In this document: in pieces, positions 36,654 through 48,500 of the stretch
How positions within the stretch are numbered: position 1 is the stretch's first letter
Layout: the number at the start of each line of letters is the position of its first letter
Assembly (NCBI GenBank): GCA_963922205.1
Contig: CAWUHX010000014.1
Location: forward strand, 246,001-310,000
Length of the DNA: 64,000 bases
Direction of reading: 5' to 3'
Source of the DNA: Romanomermis culicivorax
Lineage: Eukaryota; Nematoda; Enoplea; Mermithida; Mermithidae
Translations under genes and position numbers: made by a program
The notes under the pieces: model-generated
Databases searched by the model: none
What the model saw: the letters and a program-made list of their open reading frames with translations, nothing else
What the model was told of the DNA's origin: nothing

Positions 36654-37410
36654 TTAGAGATGAAACAGATCCAAGATTTCCAATCTTCCAGATCCGGATG
36701 TGGATCCAGGTAGTCAACTTGCCTCCATTCAGTTTTGGATCAATGTCCGGGTGATTGAAATTACGTTTCATGGATCCAGATCTGGGTGATATCCTCCACT
36801 AGTTATGGATCCGGGTAGTAATCTATTATACAGTTGCTGTGATTAAGCAGCCATTTTAATTCATGTGTCTTCAAACGATTCAGTTGAAGTGCCTATCAAA
36901 TAAATAAGATCTGCTGGGTAATTAGCTGCACAACTTCGGGAATGAAAATCGCTGTAGCAAATTGCATAATGAAATCTTCAGTAGTGAATCACTTAAACTT
37001 ATGTAACGCAATGTTGTGAATAGTAATAAGAACCTTATCCTCATTCAAGTATAATCTATGTTTTGTATCCATGAAAAACCATATTTATGATTCCTGTGAT
37101 CGTATATACTAGCTCAAATTGATATAACAATTTAGAGTTTGTATTTATAACAGCAATGTGTTCCAACACTTATAGTCAGATACTTATATATTAAATCAAT
37201 CAAATAAATGTTCATTATCTTATAACGTTTCCCTAGTGTCTATATATGCTTAGAGTCCGAGAGTACACTCCCACTTAATTAGTATCATTATGTCTGAACT
37301 GCATTTGGAATTATCCAGATCCGGATAATTGAAAAAGATTCTTCGAGATCCAGATCCTGGAGGGTTCGGGGTAACACAGATCCCAATCTGGATACCCATT
37401 TCATCTCTAA
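36654..37410. mobile_element. 757-bp TIR element with 5-bp target duplication
   Basis: Left end TTAGAGATGAAACAGATCC matches the reverse complement of the right end (TTAGAGATGAAATGGGTATCC). Both sides are flanked by TATAC (36,649-36,653 and 37,411-37,415). Subterminal GATCCAGATCCGGAT-type words occur near both ends. No transposase frame; non-autonomous DNA transposon by structure. Confidence 0.65.
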
Positions 37411-38114
37411 TATACTCATTTTCTCATGGGTTTAAAAACTTCATGTCAAACTTGTAATCTCTGGAAATCACTTCCATGGTGTGTGTGATTTCAAATTTGG
37501 ATACCAATTCTGAGAATTATAAAATAAAATAGAGTTATGGAACAGCAGACAGTTTTTCTGTGTTTTCTAATTTTACAGCCCAAAGAATCATTTTTCGATC
37601 AGGTAATGTTCACAAAATCTGTTTTCACTTCATACAAAGATTAAAAAAATTTTGGTATGGTTGCCAAAGCGTCTGTCTTGTACGAAAAAAAAATTGGTGG
37701 TATTTGGACTTGACATGCATAAGAAGATATTTTTGGAGGAGATCCTTCGACTTGCATCGAGGGGAGGGTCGAGAGTGAGCAAAAAAACAAGAGAGCAGTC
37801 TCAGGTAGTAGAGTTTACCCACCCCTAACCCCTCTATGTGTATATGTATATAGTTCCGACCCCTACATTTCAGTTGACTCATGGTCCATAAATCAGGAGG
37901 AGAAACCATTGGCAGAGGAGGGACAGCCAGGAACAGGATTAACACACAGAACGCCTATCCTGATCAGCCTGAATTAAAATGCTGGCCTCGACGATGGTTT
38001 ATGCACAAATCAAAAGAACAAATGTCAAAGACAGTTAACTCAAATTTTTAGTATCTCGATTAGAGTTGATACCTGAGATACAAAAGATGTTGAGGTATAC
38101 ATTGTGACTGAGAA

Positions 38115-38662
38115 TGTTGTAGTGTGTTTCCGCCGATTTTGTCGTTTTTTGTCAAACCATGCATGAAGCCCGCAAGTGCCAAGTGGAGTGAGCGACGCGG
38201 ACCATCAACAGTCATCTTACTGTAGCGCACGTCGGTACGCATGTGCTGGCTCTCTCAATGTGCATTCATTCCTGTACATTTTATATTGTGTGCTCCATTG
38301 GTTATTTTTCTCCTTACTCGCCGCCTCCCCGCACGCATGTCTTTTGTTTGTTTTTCTCTCCAGTGCATGGGAGTGAAATTGTTTTTTTTTCTCGCCCTGT
38401 CGCGTGTGTAAGTAAGTGTTTTTCATTGCGTAAAAAAAATTGAAGAAAGGGATTTCCTTTCTTATATTCATTTAATTCGGGAGACAATTAAGGAAACATC
38501 TTTTCCTTAATTGGTAGGGTTATTAGTATCGGGTTTAAGTACTATTAATTAAGTTAATGGGGTAAGCGTGGGCGTGGGAAATAGGTACAATAAGGACGAA
38601 TCCTGGGATCCCAATCCCAGGATGAACACAAAGCCCAACCCGACTTATTTTAAAATACAACA
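38115..38662 (+). mobile_element. Solo LTR, copy 3 (548 bp)
   Basis: TGTTGTAGTGTGTTTCCGCC start and AATACAACA end, flanked by AGAA at 38,111-38,114 and 38,663-38,666. Closest in its first 120 bp to copy 1 (shared CATGCATGAAGCCCGCAAGT). Confidence 0.85.
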
Positions 38663-38981
38663 AGAAGTATCACAGTTTTTCTTCTCAGTCGACCAATTGT
38701 AAGGAATTGTTTGAAATTGAGGCAAATTTTTTTGTGCTCATGTATCACTTTGAGGAAGAGATTTTTGATGGTTTCTTGTCCGCAGGTGCATTTTACGCGT
38801 TAAGCCAGGTATATACTTACCCGTAGGCATGTGCGCCACCGATTTTTGAGCAGGCCCCACAATTTGCAACCCAGAAATTGAATGCACAATCATGCACCGC
38901 ATTGCGGAAGCTGGACGAAAAATTTACAGGACCCAATATAAAAATTTCGACAATTTCGTTTATCTCATGTTCTGGCGAACA

Positions 38982-39297
38982 GCGTGTCCCCAAAACAGCG
39001 AGACTCAAAATAGCGAGACTCAAAACAGCGAGACTTAAAACAGCGATTCTCAAAGGAGCAAATCCCAATACAGGGAGTAGTGAAAAGTTCTATGCATTAA
39101 GGTAAACCCACACATTATTTTATTATAATAAAAGTGATAACCCCGATTCACCTCTTCGGAATGAAGGACCAAGTATTCCCTACCCGGTCTTCTTTTTCAA
39201 AAATTCGAAATTTCGGGAATTTTTCGAGACAACGCCATATTGAGAATCACTGTTTTGAGTCATCGCCATTTTGAGTTTCACCGTTGTGTGTTCCGCT
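38982..39297. mobile_element. Foldback element FB1-like, short copy
   Basis: Left arm 38,982-39,075 repeats AAACAGCGAGACTCA; right arm 39,231-39,297 carries the inverse (TGAGAATCACTGTTT, TGAGTTTCACCGTTG). Outer ends GCGTGTCCCC and (reverse complement) GGAACACAC match the 20-kb element. The centre is only ~150 bp. Confidence 0.75.
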
Positions 39298-39299
39298 GA

Positions 39300-40320
39300 A
39301 TAGGGGTGAAGCCCTGGCAAACAGAGTAAACTTGTGTCAATTCATCTAGCTTAATCTATACATTTCTCTGTCCTGGCATCCCCAATAAAACAAAAACTTT
39401 TCCTGAAAATCCACGCTATTTGCCCACTTGTGCTGCTATTCAGTGACTGGATACTCGAAAACGGGCGAGAAAACAATTCATGTTGAATTCTGTGATTAGA
39501 TAGTCGGCTAGCGAATAGATTTCGAAAAATTTCCAGGCGACAGTAAGTTATGAATTTCAAGGAATGTTCTAAGCAGACAATTCGGTTGACTAGTGGGGTA
39601 ATCTGATAACTTATTTCTTGGGTATGTTCAGAGACTAGTTTTTGTAATTTTTCGGAAAATTTCAATTCTTCAAATAGTCTTTATTATATGTCAGATAGTA
39701 GATAACTCTGATTATCTGGGAAATAAAAGATCAATTGATTATGAATGTTTTATATTGTAAACTTTATCGTTTGATCAGTCATAAACAGATAAATTATTTA
39801 ATGATTCCGAGAAAAATACCCATAAAACTACAAAAACTGTCTGATTCACATATTGAATCACACGTGACGCACACCGAAATAAAACAATTGTGACTTAACA
39901 ATCAGTTTTTCAAAAAAATGAAGAAAATTAATGAATTGCTTGTTGCATGATATCAAAATCTCACCAATTTTTAAACTTCAGTAATTTAATGCAGATCGGA
40001 GCCTGCTTTTGTGACATGATTGGATCCATTAATATTCTGGTATGAATTTTATAAAGATGCGTAATACTTTGCGTATTGATGGGTTATTTGGTTGTTTGAA
40101 ACCTCTGACTATTGTTACGGGTATATAATTTGTTTCTCCGAGCCAAAAAACGCAAAATTAAACAAGGCCGAACTGGGAGATGTTGGAGAGTGAATGAATG
40201 AAAGAAGACAAGTTTGGAGTAGTATGCACACGAGTATTATGCCAATTGAAGACAAAACATTAACTTGATCATAAAATTAAGAAATAGCTATAGAACCGAG
40301 AAATAAATCGGAAAAGAGAA
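39300..40320. other. Gene-free sequence
   Basis: AT-rich, no exon, RNA or repeat recognised. The 104-codon minus-strand frame at 39,351-39,665 has no recognisable domain. Confidence 0.4.
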
Positions 40321-40324
40321 GTAA

Positions 40325-41330
40325 AAAATGTTTCCTCTGTGTGAACAAAGATATTTCTACGATTTTTTGGGTCGAGGGTTCTTGGCCATGGGGATTTCAA
40401 CAGATGTGGCCTCTTTACATTCTGTTAGCAACGTTTTTACTATGCAGTTTACACATCTTTTGCAACGCCCGGTTTTTCTCTATACTTCTACTTGAGTCAA
40501 AAACGTACAACTTCCAACGGTCCATGGGGATGCACACAACAGGATAGGAATGGCAGGTGTATTTACGATTTTTGGGGAGAATTATTATAGCTATGGAGTG
40601 TGTGTTTTCATTTGAGTTTTGCGGGCCAGGTGCCGATGTGCAAATTAATTATATAATGTCTTTAATTGGGTCAATAACAGCTTCTGGGTGCGAGATGTTC
40701 AAAACAGAACACTTCAAATGAATTTATTGGGGATGTCAAGATGTGAAACTCAGACATCCTTGAGGCGATAAATTATGGAATAAATTTATGTACAGTAATA
40801 GGATACACATATCGTACAATGTGAATTTACACTGATGCATTAGTATCTACATTGGATTTCAACAGATATGGCCACTTTGCATTCTGTTGGCAATGTGTTT
40901 TACTATGCAGTTTACACATCTTTTACTCCTGCCGAAAGAGAGAATTTTTGGTTTTTGATGTAAATTGTTGAAGACTTTGTTCCCTTGATATGAAGATGAC
41001 CAAATTTAAAAATTCAATGTGCTTCTATGAAGGTTTTTATACATGGTTGAGGCCTACTAAAAAGAGGTGAACTAGTTAATTGAAAAATGCCTTAATGAAG
41101 CAGAAAAAAAGAAGAGTGTACTTGCTTGGGTATTTTCCGAAGTAGAAAAAGAGTGAACTCTATTTTTAATAACTTGAGCTAAAATTAAAAGTTCTGCTGT
41201 GGTATGGTTGAACTTTTATTCTTCCTCAATAAAAAATTGTTCTTTTCCATGGAAAAGTACATTCTGCACCTGAGTGAATCAGCACACTCATCAACCATTG
41301 ATAGGGTGGAAGAGTAAAGCCTTCCACTTA
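40325..41330 (+). repeat. Dispersed repeat R6, copy of 58,600-59,110
   Basis: Shares, in order, GTGTGAACAAAG.TATTTCT, TTTTTTGGGTCGA.GG, CCATGGGGA.TT, CAGTTTACACATCTTTT, GAAGATGACCAAATTTAAAA/TTCAATGTGCTTCTATG, CATGGTTGAGGCCTACTA and GCAGAAAAAAAGAAGA with the 58-kb block. An internal partial duplication (GGATTTCAACAGAT.TGGCC) occurs at 40,395 and 40,857. Confidence 0.75.
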
Positions 41331-42380
41331 GACTCTGGAAATGCCTGGCCGGCCTCTAGAAAAAGTATATTGACTACCCTTGAACTTTTCCATTGTCAAA
41401 AAAAAACGCATAAAATTATGCTTATTGACTAGAATTGGTGAAAATTGGAAATTTTTCGAAAAATTGATTTTTTGTTTTTTGACTCTTCCTCTGCCTCGAA
41501 AATTCTTCCCTAGCATCGCCACTTCCAAAAATTACATATGCTGCTCTGAAATTTGGGGGAAGGGTGGTTCCAGAAGGAGAGGATAACAATAGCCGGTAAA
41601 CAACAATTCTGGAAAGTTATAGAAAAAAATCAAAAATATAAACAAAAAAAGGTGAAAGCTAAACAAGCGATGCAAATGCAAAAGATTTCATAAACTTTAC
41701 TTTAGGATTTTCCTTCACTCGTTTCAAATCAAAGTATAGTTTTGGCTATGTTTGCGTTAATTGATTGACGCCTATTCAGGCAGCATATGTATCGATTGAG
41801 AGAAGAAGGAGGAAATTCCAATATTTTGAGGATGTTTGTTAGGTCTTTTCTAACAGAATGCTGATGGAAATGTCCACGCAAACAGCACACTTTCTTCACC
41901 TGAGTTAATGCTGTAATAGGGTGAGAAGAAAGTTTTCAGCTTATGATAATTTTCAGGGCGATTTCTTTCATTCTCTGAGGCTCCTTTGAAACATAATAGA
42001 CTGATTTGTCAATTTTTTTGTTATTTTTGGTTACAGGAAATACAGTATCGCAATGGCTTGAATACATTTTATTTCATCGTAATTATGATGGAGTTTTCTC
42101 CTAATCAGAAAATAGGCTACTTTAATTTTCTGAATCTTTCACTGCCCCCCTTCCTATAAAAGAGGGGACCAATTATTTCAGATTTTAGAGATGAGTATTT
42201 TCTAGTATTTTTCGAGTACATATTTTCTATACTCAACTGCATAAAATGCTTGAAAAAATATATATCATAAAAGTTTGGAGTCAGCCATCAGAAACATTAA
42301 TGTACTGTTTGACCACTTGTCATAAGTCACAATTCTTCACCCGTAATCACATACCCCTGTGCCAATTTACTTCTACATAT

Positions 42381-42590
42381 TTATTCAATATTAACGGATG
42401 GCATTGGTTCAGACAAAAAAAAAGTTACATCCAATATTTCTCGAATCCAATCAACATACTGACCAATGGTGAAATGCTCTTCTTCACTTGTTGAATCGGG
42501 GATTCTTGTCTCTAATCCAAATCCCAATAGCTGGCATTTATTCTCGATCCTGTCTTCATTGCAATAAATCAGAGGAGCTCCAGTTGAACG
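42381..42590 (-). CDS. Protease exon 10: second domain, Ser region and C terminus
   Basis: Acceptor AATTTTCAG, stop TAA at 42,383-42,381. RSTGAPLIYC replaces GDSGGPLVC, so the catalytic Ser is Thr and the preceding Gly-Asp is Arg-Ser. The normal S1 ending is kept (CQLLGFG, IGQYVDWIREIL). Confidence 0.85.
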   Translation of the reverse strand, partial: RSTGAPLIYCNEDRIENKCQLLGFGLETRIPDSTSEEEHFTIGQYVDWIREILDVTFFLSEPMPSVNIE

Positions 42591-45500
42591 CTGAAAATTA
42601 TTCAGTATTCTGAATGATATGCTTCTCAGAGGTCTGCTGAAGCGTATATGTAGTGTTCTTACCAAGCTTCTTATGGAAGCTTCAATGCAGTCTTGTCAAT
42701 ACTATTATAGAACGACTTAAAACTCCTGCTTGAGAAGATTTCTCAAAATAATTGATGCACGTTTTGCATAACCTGAATGTTCTACATACTGACAACAAAA
42801 TACAACTTTAAAGAGGCATAGAAGAATTTTTTGTCACACAAAAAAAACTTGGCGCGTGTATGTTCAACTTGTAAGTTTGATAATTTTTCGGGTCAAAGTT
42901 TTTTAGGACAAGGCTTGTACCGTCCTTTTGAGTGGCTAGTCAATCAGGAGTCATGTTTCATACTTTTAAGTGATTAAAAATCTGGGTCAGCAAATTTGTT
43001 CTCACTTTTTGGCCGTATGGCATTTTGGGTATAATATCAATGTTTTTAGTTTCTTCGCAGAGGAATGCTGTCAACATACAAATTGAAAATTTTTGTCAAC
43101 CAGTAATCAGACAGACATGCAGCAAACAGGGATATGCAGCAGATGTACTTAAATAATGTTATACTTGAATTAATTATTTGTATAATGCAAAAAAGACACT
43201 AGCATTTCAATAAACTAAACTTACCTTACCGGCAAGTAAACATAGATACCTGAGCGGATATGCAGAATTTTTTGCCTTAATGAACAAAAAAATGTAAATC
43301 AAGTCGATAAATTTGGCAAAGACACAAATTAAAAACGGAAATCTATCAAGATAAAAAGGAACCCCTAACAAGCCCAAAGCATAGCCACAGTATTGCTGCT
43401 TGCTTTTCATCATTTTTGGCCCCCAAACGAAAATATGAAATACAATAATACATTTTTGATATAAAAAATTTGTTGAAGTCTTCTCACGCTAATTGGTTCA
43501 AATATCAAAAATCTTATCCATCCGGTTTTCGACCAAATTTTGTGTATATGTCACCCAGAGTCCTAAACGAAGTTCAACACAATTTTCTCATCCAAGTACC
43601 AAAAATGTATCAGCTACAGGGTTTTTTGTGAACCATTCGTTCTGAATAATTTATAACGTTCTTTCGGGCCACACGTTCATCTTGAAAATCTTGCTTGTGA
43701 TGCCGAAGTTTGCAGCCTTGAGAATTTTTTACCCTCATTCCGGCTACGCTATTCAGAAAATTCTACATTGCATTGTTTTTTCGAAAAAGTGTAGAGTGGT
43801 CACAAACTAGAAGTTTTGATTTGATAATTAACGCACTCGCTAGGGTGCCCATAACCTGTGACGTGTAAAATGAAATTTTCCGATATTCCGCCAAAGCAAT
43901 AGTCACACTGGCGCAATTTATCCCTGAAATTTTGGGGTTCTGGTGATAAGTTTTTGATGGGTACCATAGATTTGAATTTTTGACAGAATTCAAAACATGA
44001 AAATGTATGAACTTCTGCAGAAAAGGAGCAAGGATAATTGATCCTCAAATTTTGGGAGTAGTATGGAAAAATTTTGTTGAAGACGGTTAAGGATCCTGGA
44101 TATATTGACACCCAAAATTCAGTCGAAACCTCAGATGCTCGAGCAAGGAAACCTGAAACACTTGGCGTGGAATGACCCCTGTTGTTTGTTTTATGCTTGT
44201 AAATAATACGTCGTAGAAATGGAAAGTATAAGTACTGTTTCGTAATCACGATTGGCTGCTAAACCAAAGGAACAACAATCGTCGAGAACGACCAGATATT
44301 CGCAAAATTATTACTGGTTGGAGTTTTGAGATTTTTCCTTACATGGATTAAGGTCGCCTTCGCATATTTCGAAAAAATTCAGAGGGGATTCCGAGATATG
44401 ACCCGGCCCAACCGGCTTATCCTACTTTTCCCGAACAAAAAATAATAACTTTTGTTACAGTATACCTACATTTTGCTGAGTGGTATAATGTTATAGCCCG
44501 CATCGAGTTCTATAAGCTTGCAAATTTTCATGCACGTTTGGTTTTAAGTCTTTTCACAATTCCGTCACGAGTGCGATTTTTTCTGTGCTCAAAGTCAAAC
44601 ATAGCTAGGCAGTGCCTACCTCGATTTGACTGTGCACAGACATGTCGAAGAAATGTTTTATTGAGTGAAAGCATCAGTTTTTCATATATAGGTTCGAAAA
44701 AAGTGAGTATATCGGAGTATGGAGAATGGTCCCCAGTAATGAAGGAGTCACAATATTACTGGATCTGATGCTGTCAATATACAATTCAGCTAATTTCACA
44801 ATTTAACCGCTATTGAGAAATATTAAGTTCGTTCAATCAGGATTCGTGAAAAGTCAATAACAACTTACCGATTCATCATGTAAATCAGTGCCGAAATAAA
44901 ATCTACGTTCTGTAATAATTTTTCCAGGGTAATTCATCGTGTCACTTGCCAGACTTGTCAGGTTGGTTTGGAGTGGTATGATGTATTGTGGTTGATTTTC
45001 ATAGCATTCTGAAGATTTTCATTTTCATAGCATTCTGAACCATTTGTTCAACATGGTCGCCCATGAAAGTGGGTCAATAATTTTAAAATGAACAGAATAG
45101 TGTAATCATTGTGATTTAACACTGAATGAATATGAAATCAATGATTAATAAAAAAACACAAATGAAACAGAAATGAATTTCAACTAATCGCGTTCTGGCT
45201 CAATAAGTGCTGATAAAATGGCAGGTGCTATACATTGCAACGCATTGCCTGGTGCGACTGCAATAGTGTCAACTACAAAAATTAATGTCTCCAGCAGCCT
45301 TGATACAAAGTATAAGCTTAACAGGTTTCAGGTTGCTTCTGTGGAGCGTCTGAATCAAGATGATCATTTGAAAAATAAAAAGTAATTTTGAGGAAAGATA
45401 ATTCAGGAATTGAGTTCTAGTGAACTAACTGATTTTCTTCTGCATGTGCTTTTTTCAGGATCGCAAGTATAGATTTTTTCAATTTAATCATAGGCGAGTA

Positions 45501-48500
45501 CAGGAGTGATGGTGCCAAGAGATATAGTTGGTTTCATAAAGAATTATCTATGTTACAAAGCATACTTTCATTCCAGTCGACTGTGAAAAGCCCAATGTGA
45601 TCGAATGAAACAGGCTGATCAGTCTCCAAAGGCAATGGTTTGACGTATGCATTGAAGACTATGTCATCGACCAATTGTAGAATTGCTGGTCCTTGTCCAT
45701 TACTTCGGCTGATGATGTCTGGATAGTCATGACGATCTCCTATCTTCACACTTTGTTGGAATCTTGTATCCACGTTTCGATAATACATTGCAGCATTGAC
45801 ATAGAAAGCCGTCTGTCTAAAATGATTGATTTTAAAAAGTATGAATTTCGAATTTACCATATTCAAATCCTTGAAATCATTTTTTTGACTGTTTCATGTG
45901 TATGCTTGTTTTAGTTGGGTTTAACATTTTTGTATACTATTTACATTTGCTTGCACCCAGGGCAGTTAACCTCCGCAATACGAGAGTTTTTGCATGATAT
46001 GGTGAGGAGCATCAGTATTTGGTGGAGTACTATAGTCACAAAATTTCGTGAGGATGTTGATGCTCGTGCTCAGCTACCTCAGTCTAGAATTTCATTGAGC
46101 TAACTTTTGTTTCACATTCATGATTACTACAGTATGCTTGTGTTTGTTTAGCTGGCAGAGTATCACGATTTCAGTTAAATATACAAAGAAAACTTACTAA
46201 GTTATGTTCTTGGTTTTGTAATGCAAATTATAAGTTTTTTATTTGAAAATTTGAGTTTTCCACTGGTGATTTCAATCCTTCATATTTTGTTTGGTTTTCA
46301 TAATCTATCTCGATGAACCTCAGACTTCAAAGCCATATATGTTCAGTAAAAAAAACACATTATTGCGTGTACCTCCTGGAAACTGCCTGCACAATTTCTC
46401 CGGTGTGCTTATACTAGTTTTCTAAACTTAGTTCAGTGAAGTGGTTTCAAAGAGTTTTACCTGAAAACAATCTCAAACAGTATTGTAAAGATATCAGATG
46501 CCGAATGTTTTTAAGGTCATCATGTTATAAGTTACACTACGCTTCATTTAGAATGTGATTTATAAAAGTTCAATGGCTTACTGTGTGGCAGCGCAGGTGC
46601 TTGTGGTCAAAACAAATCGTGTTCTGTCCTGTCGACCATATTCACTGAGCCCAGATTCATTGAGCAATACGCCAATGCAGTTTGCGGTAGAGCCAGGTGC
46701 ACTTATGTCCACTAACCATGGCATGCTGTAAGGCTCAGACATGAAAGTCCCCAAAGATGGGTCATATTTATCTAATTTAGGACTTTCTGTCATTGGGTTA
46801 TCGAATATTGTTGCTTGACATTGTACATCACGTTTTTTGTCGATGAAACGAGGGATAACCTCACCAGAGGACAGTGGGTAAATCTTTGTCATTGGTGCTG
46901 AACTGTTGAGGGTGAACATTGCTTCAGAATTGCAAATGCTGCCATTCTGCAAAATGCTGACCCGGACAGTCATTCTCATCCCATCTTCCCTGAAAAAAAT
47001 GAGTTTACTCAAAGCTTATATGAGTTTCATAGTTTCTTATTAAAAATGGTCGATTGATTCTCATGTGTAATATTTGTCAGATGAGACTGCAAATTTTGTA
47101 GGTGCACTTTCTCAGTTGTCTACACCATCGGAATCAGTGAATGAAAACAATAACAAGAGTGGAGATCATATGAATGCAGAAAAATGTCTTTTCCACATCA
47201 TATGTATTTTGAGCTAAGATAGTTCAGCTTACTGTTGAATAGTTCTTGCACATAAATTACTGAGTTGTTCTCGAAATCCCAAGAGCAGACCCATCAGTAA
47301 GACTATTCAGTGTTAAAAAGCTTATTGGTGATATGTATCGAGGAAAGTGAAGTTCAAAGTACAAAATTGTATGAATCTTCCCTCTTTTAGTAACCCCGAC
47401 GATGTCAGAATAACCTCAATCAGTAGCAACAATGAGACTTTCTCACTGAAAATTTATGATTTTTAAAACCACCTTTGGGAATTAGACAAACTTTCTGGCT
47501 CTTTCTCAATGATAAGCAAAATTTAGATTTATTTATCCATAGAAGGCTACTTGAAGCATTGAGCAAGATTAAAAAACATAGCTTTTGTACTCTCTTGCTG
47601 GTTGTCAGTCCTGCAGTTACCACTCTGGCTGGCTAGTTCATGTTTTCTCCATTGCCCTTAGACATCACTCTGTCATCAATTAGACTTCTTAAAACTGTGT
47701 CATTTGACTGATCATTCTAGAAGCCAGGACAAACTTGGTGCGTCATCATCAAGAGTAATACATTCACAGTAATATTTTATAATTGAGACTATATACCCGG
47801 ATGTCAATCTGTTTAAACATGCAGTTGAGGCTTCTATCCATTTACTATCCAAACCAGACTTCATTCTTCCAGTGCAGTGATACAATGGTGTGGTCTTTGT
47901 TGTTACACTTATGCTCCATAGTGGCAGTGCACTCAGATTAACAGTTTCTCTGCTGGTCAATATTGATACATTTGATTTAGTATTCACTTTTGGAGCTGCT
48001 AAAAATTAAAATCAAATGAGTTAATGTGTTCTAATTTGCATGCAGTAACTTACGTTTCTCTCTTTTAGGAATCACAATCATTACAGATTGTCCATCAGGC
48101 ATATAACAACTGTTGCGTAGAGAAAACTGTGAATCTGATATGTAACATCGTTTCATGTGTGGCAGGAAGCTACATGGTCCTGTGAAATTTCCCTTGAAGC
48201 ACACAACTGCACATGAGTGGCCATCCACAACATTAGCATAGCCAACAATGTCATAGAGATAGAACTTGTTTTCGTAATAACGAAGATTTTTGCGGAATGA
48301 TTCATTCAAAAAAGGATCAATACCAAAATTGCCTATCTGCAGGCTTTTATAAAATTTTTCTGGGACATTCCCAGTCACAGCTGTCAATTGATGAATCAAT
48401 ATTTGCTCTACATTCCAATCTTGTCCAACTGGTGGTCTATCGTACAGTCGGAGAACAGAATGATAGAAGTGTGAATCATTCATGTCATTATATGCCATGA

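Noticed and set aside
39351-39665. 104-codon minus-strand gene
   Set aside because: No motif, no splice context, repeat-rich surroundings.
43800-44249. 149-codon minus-strand gene
   Set aside because: Lies in protease intron 9, has no recognisable domain and no splice sites in phase with the neighbouring exons.
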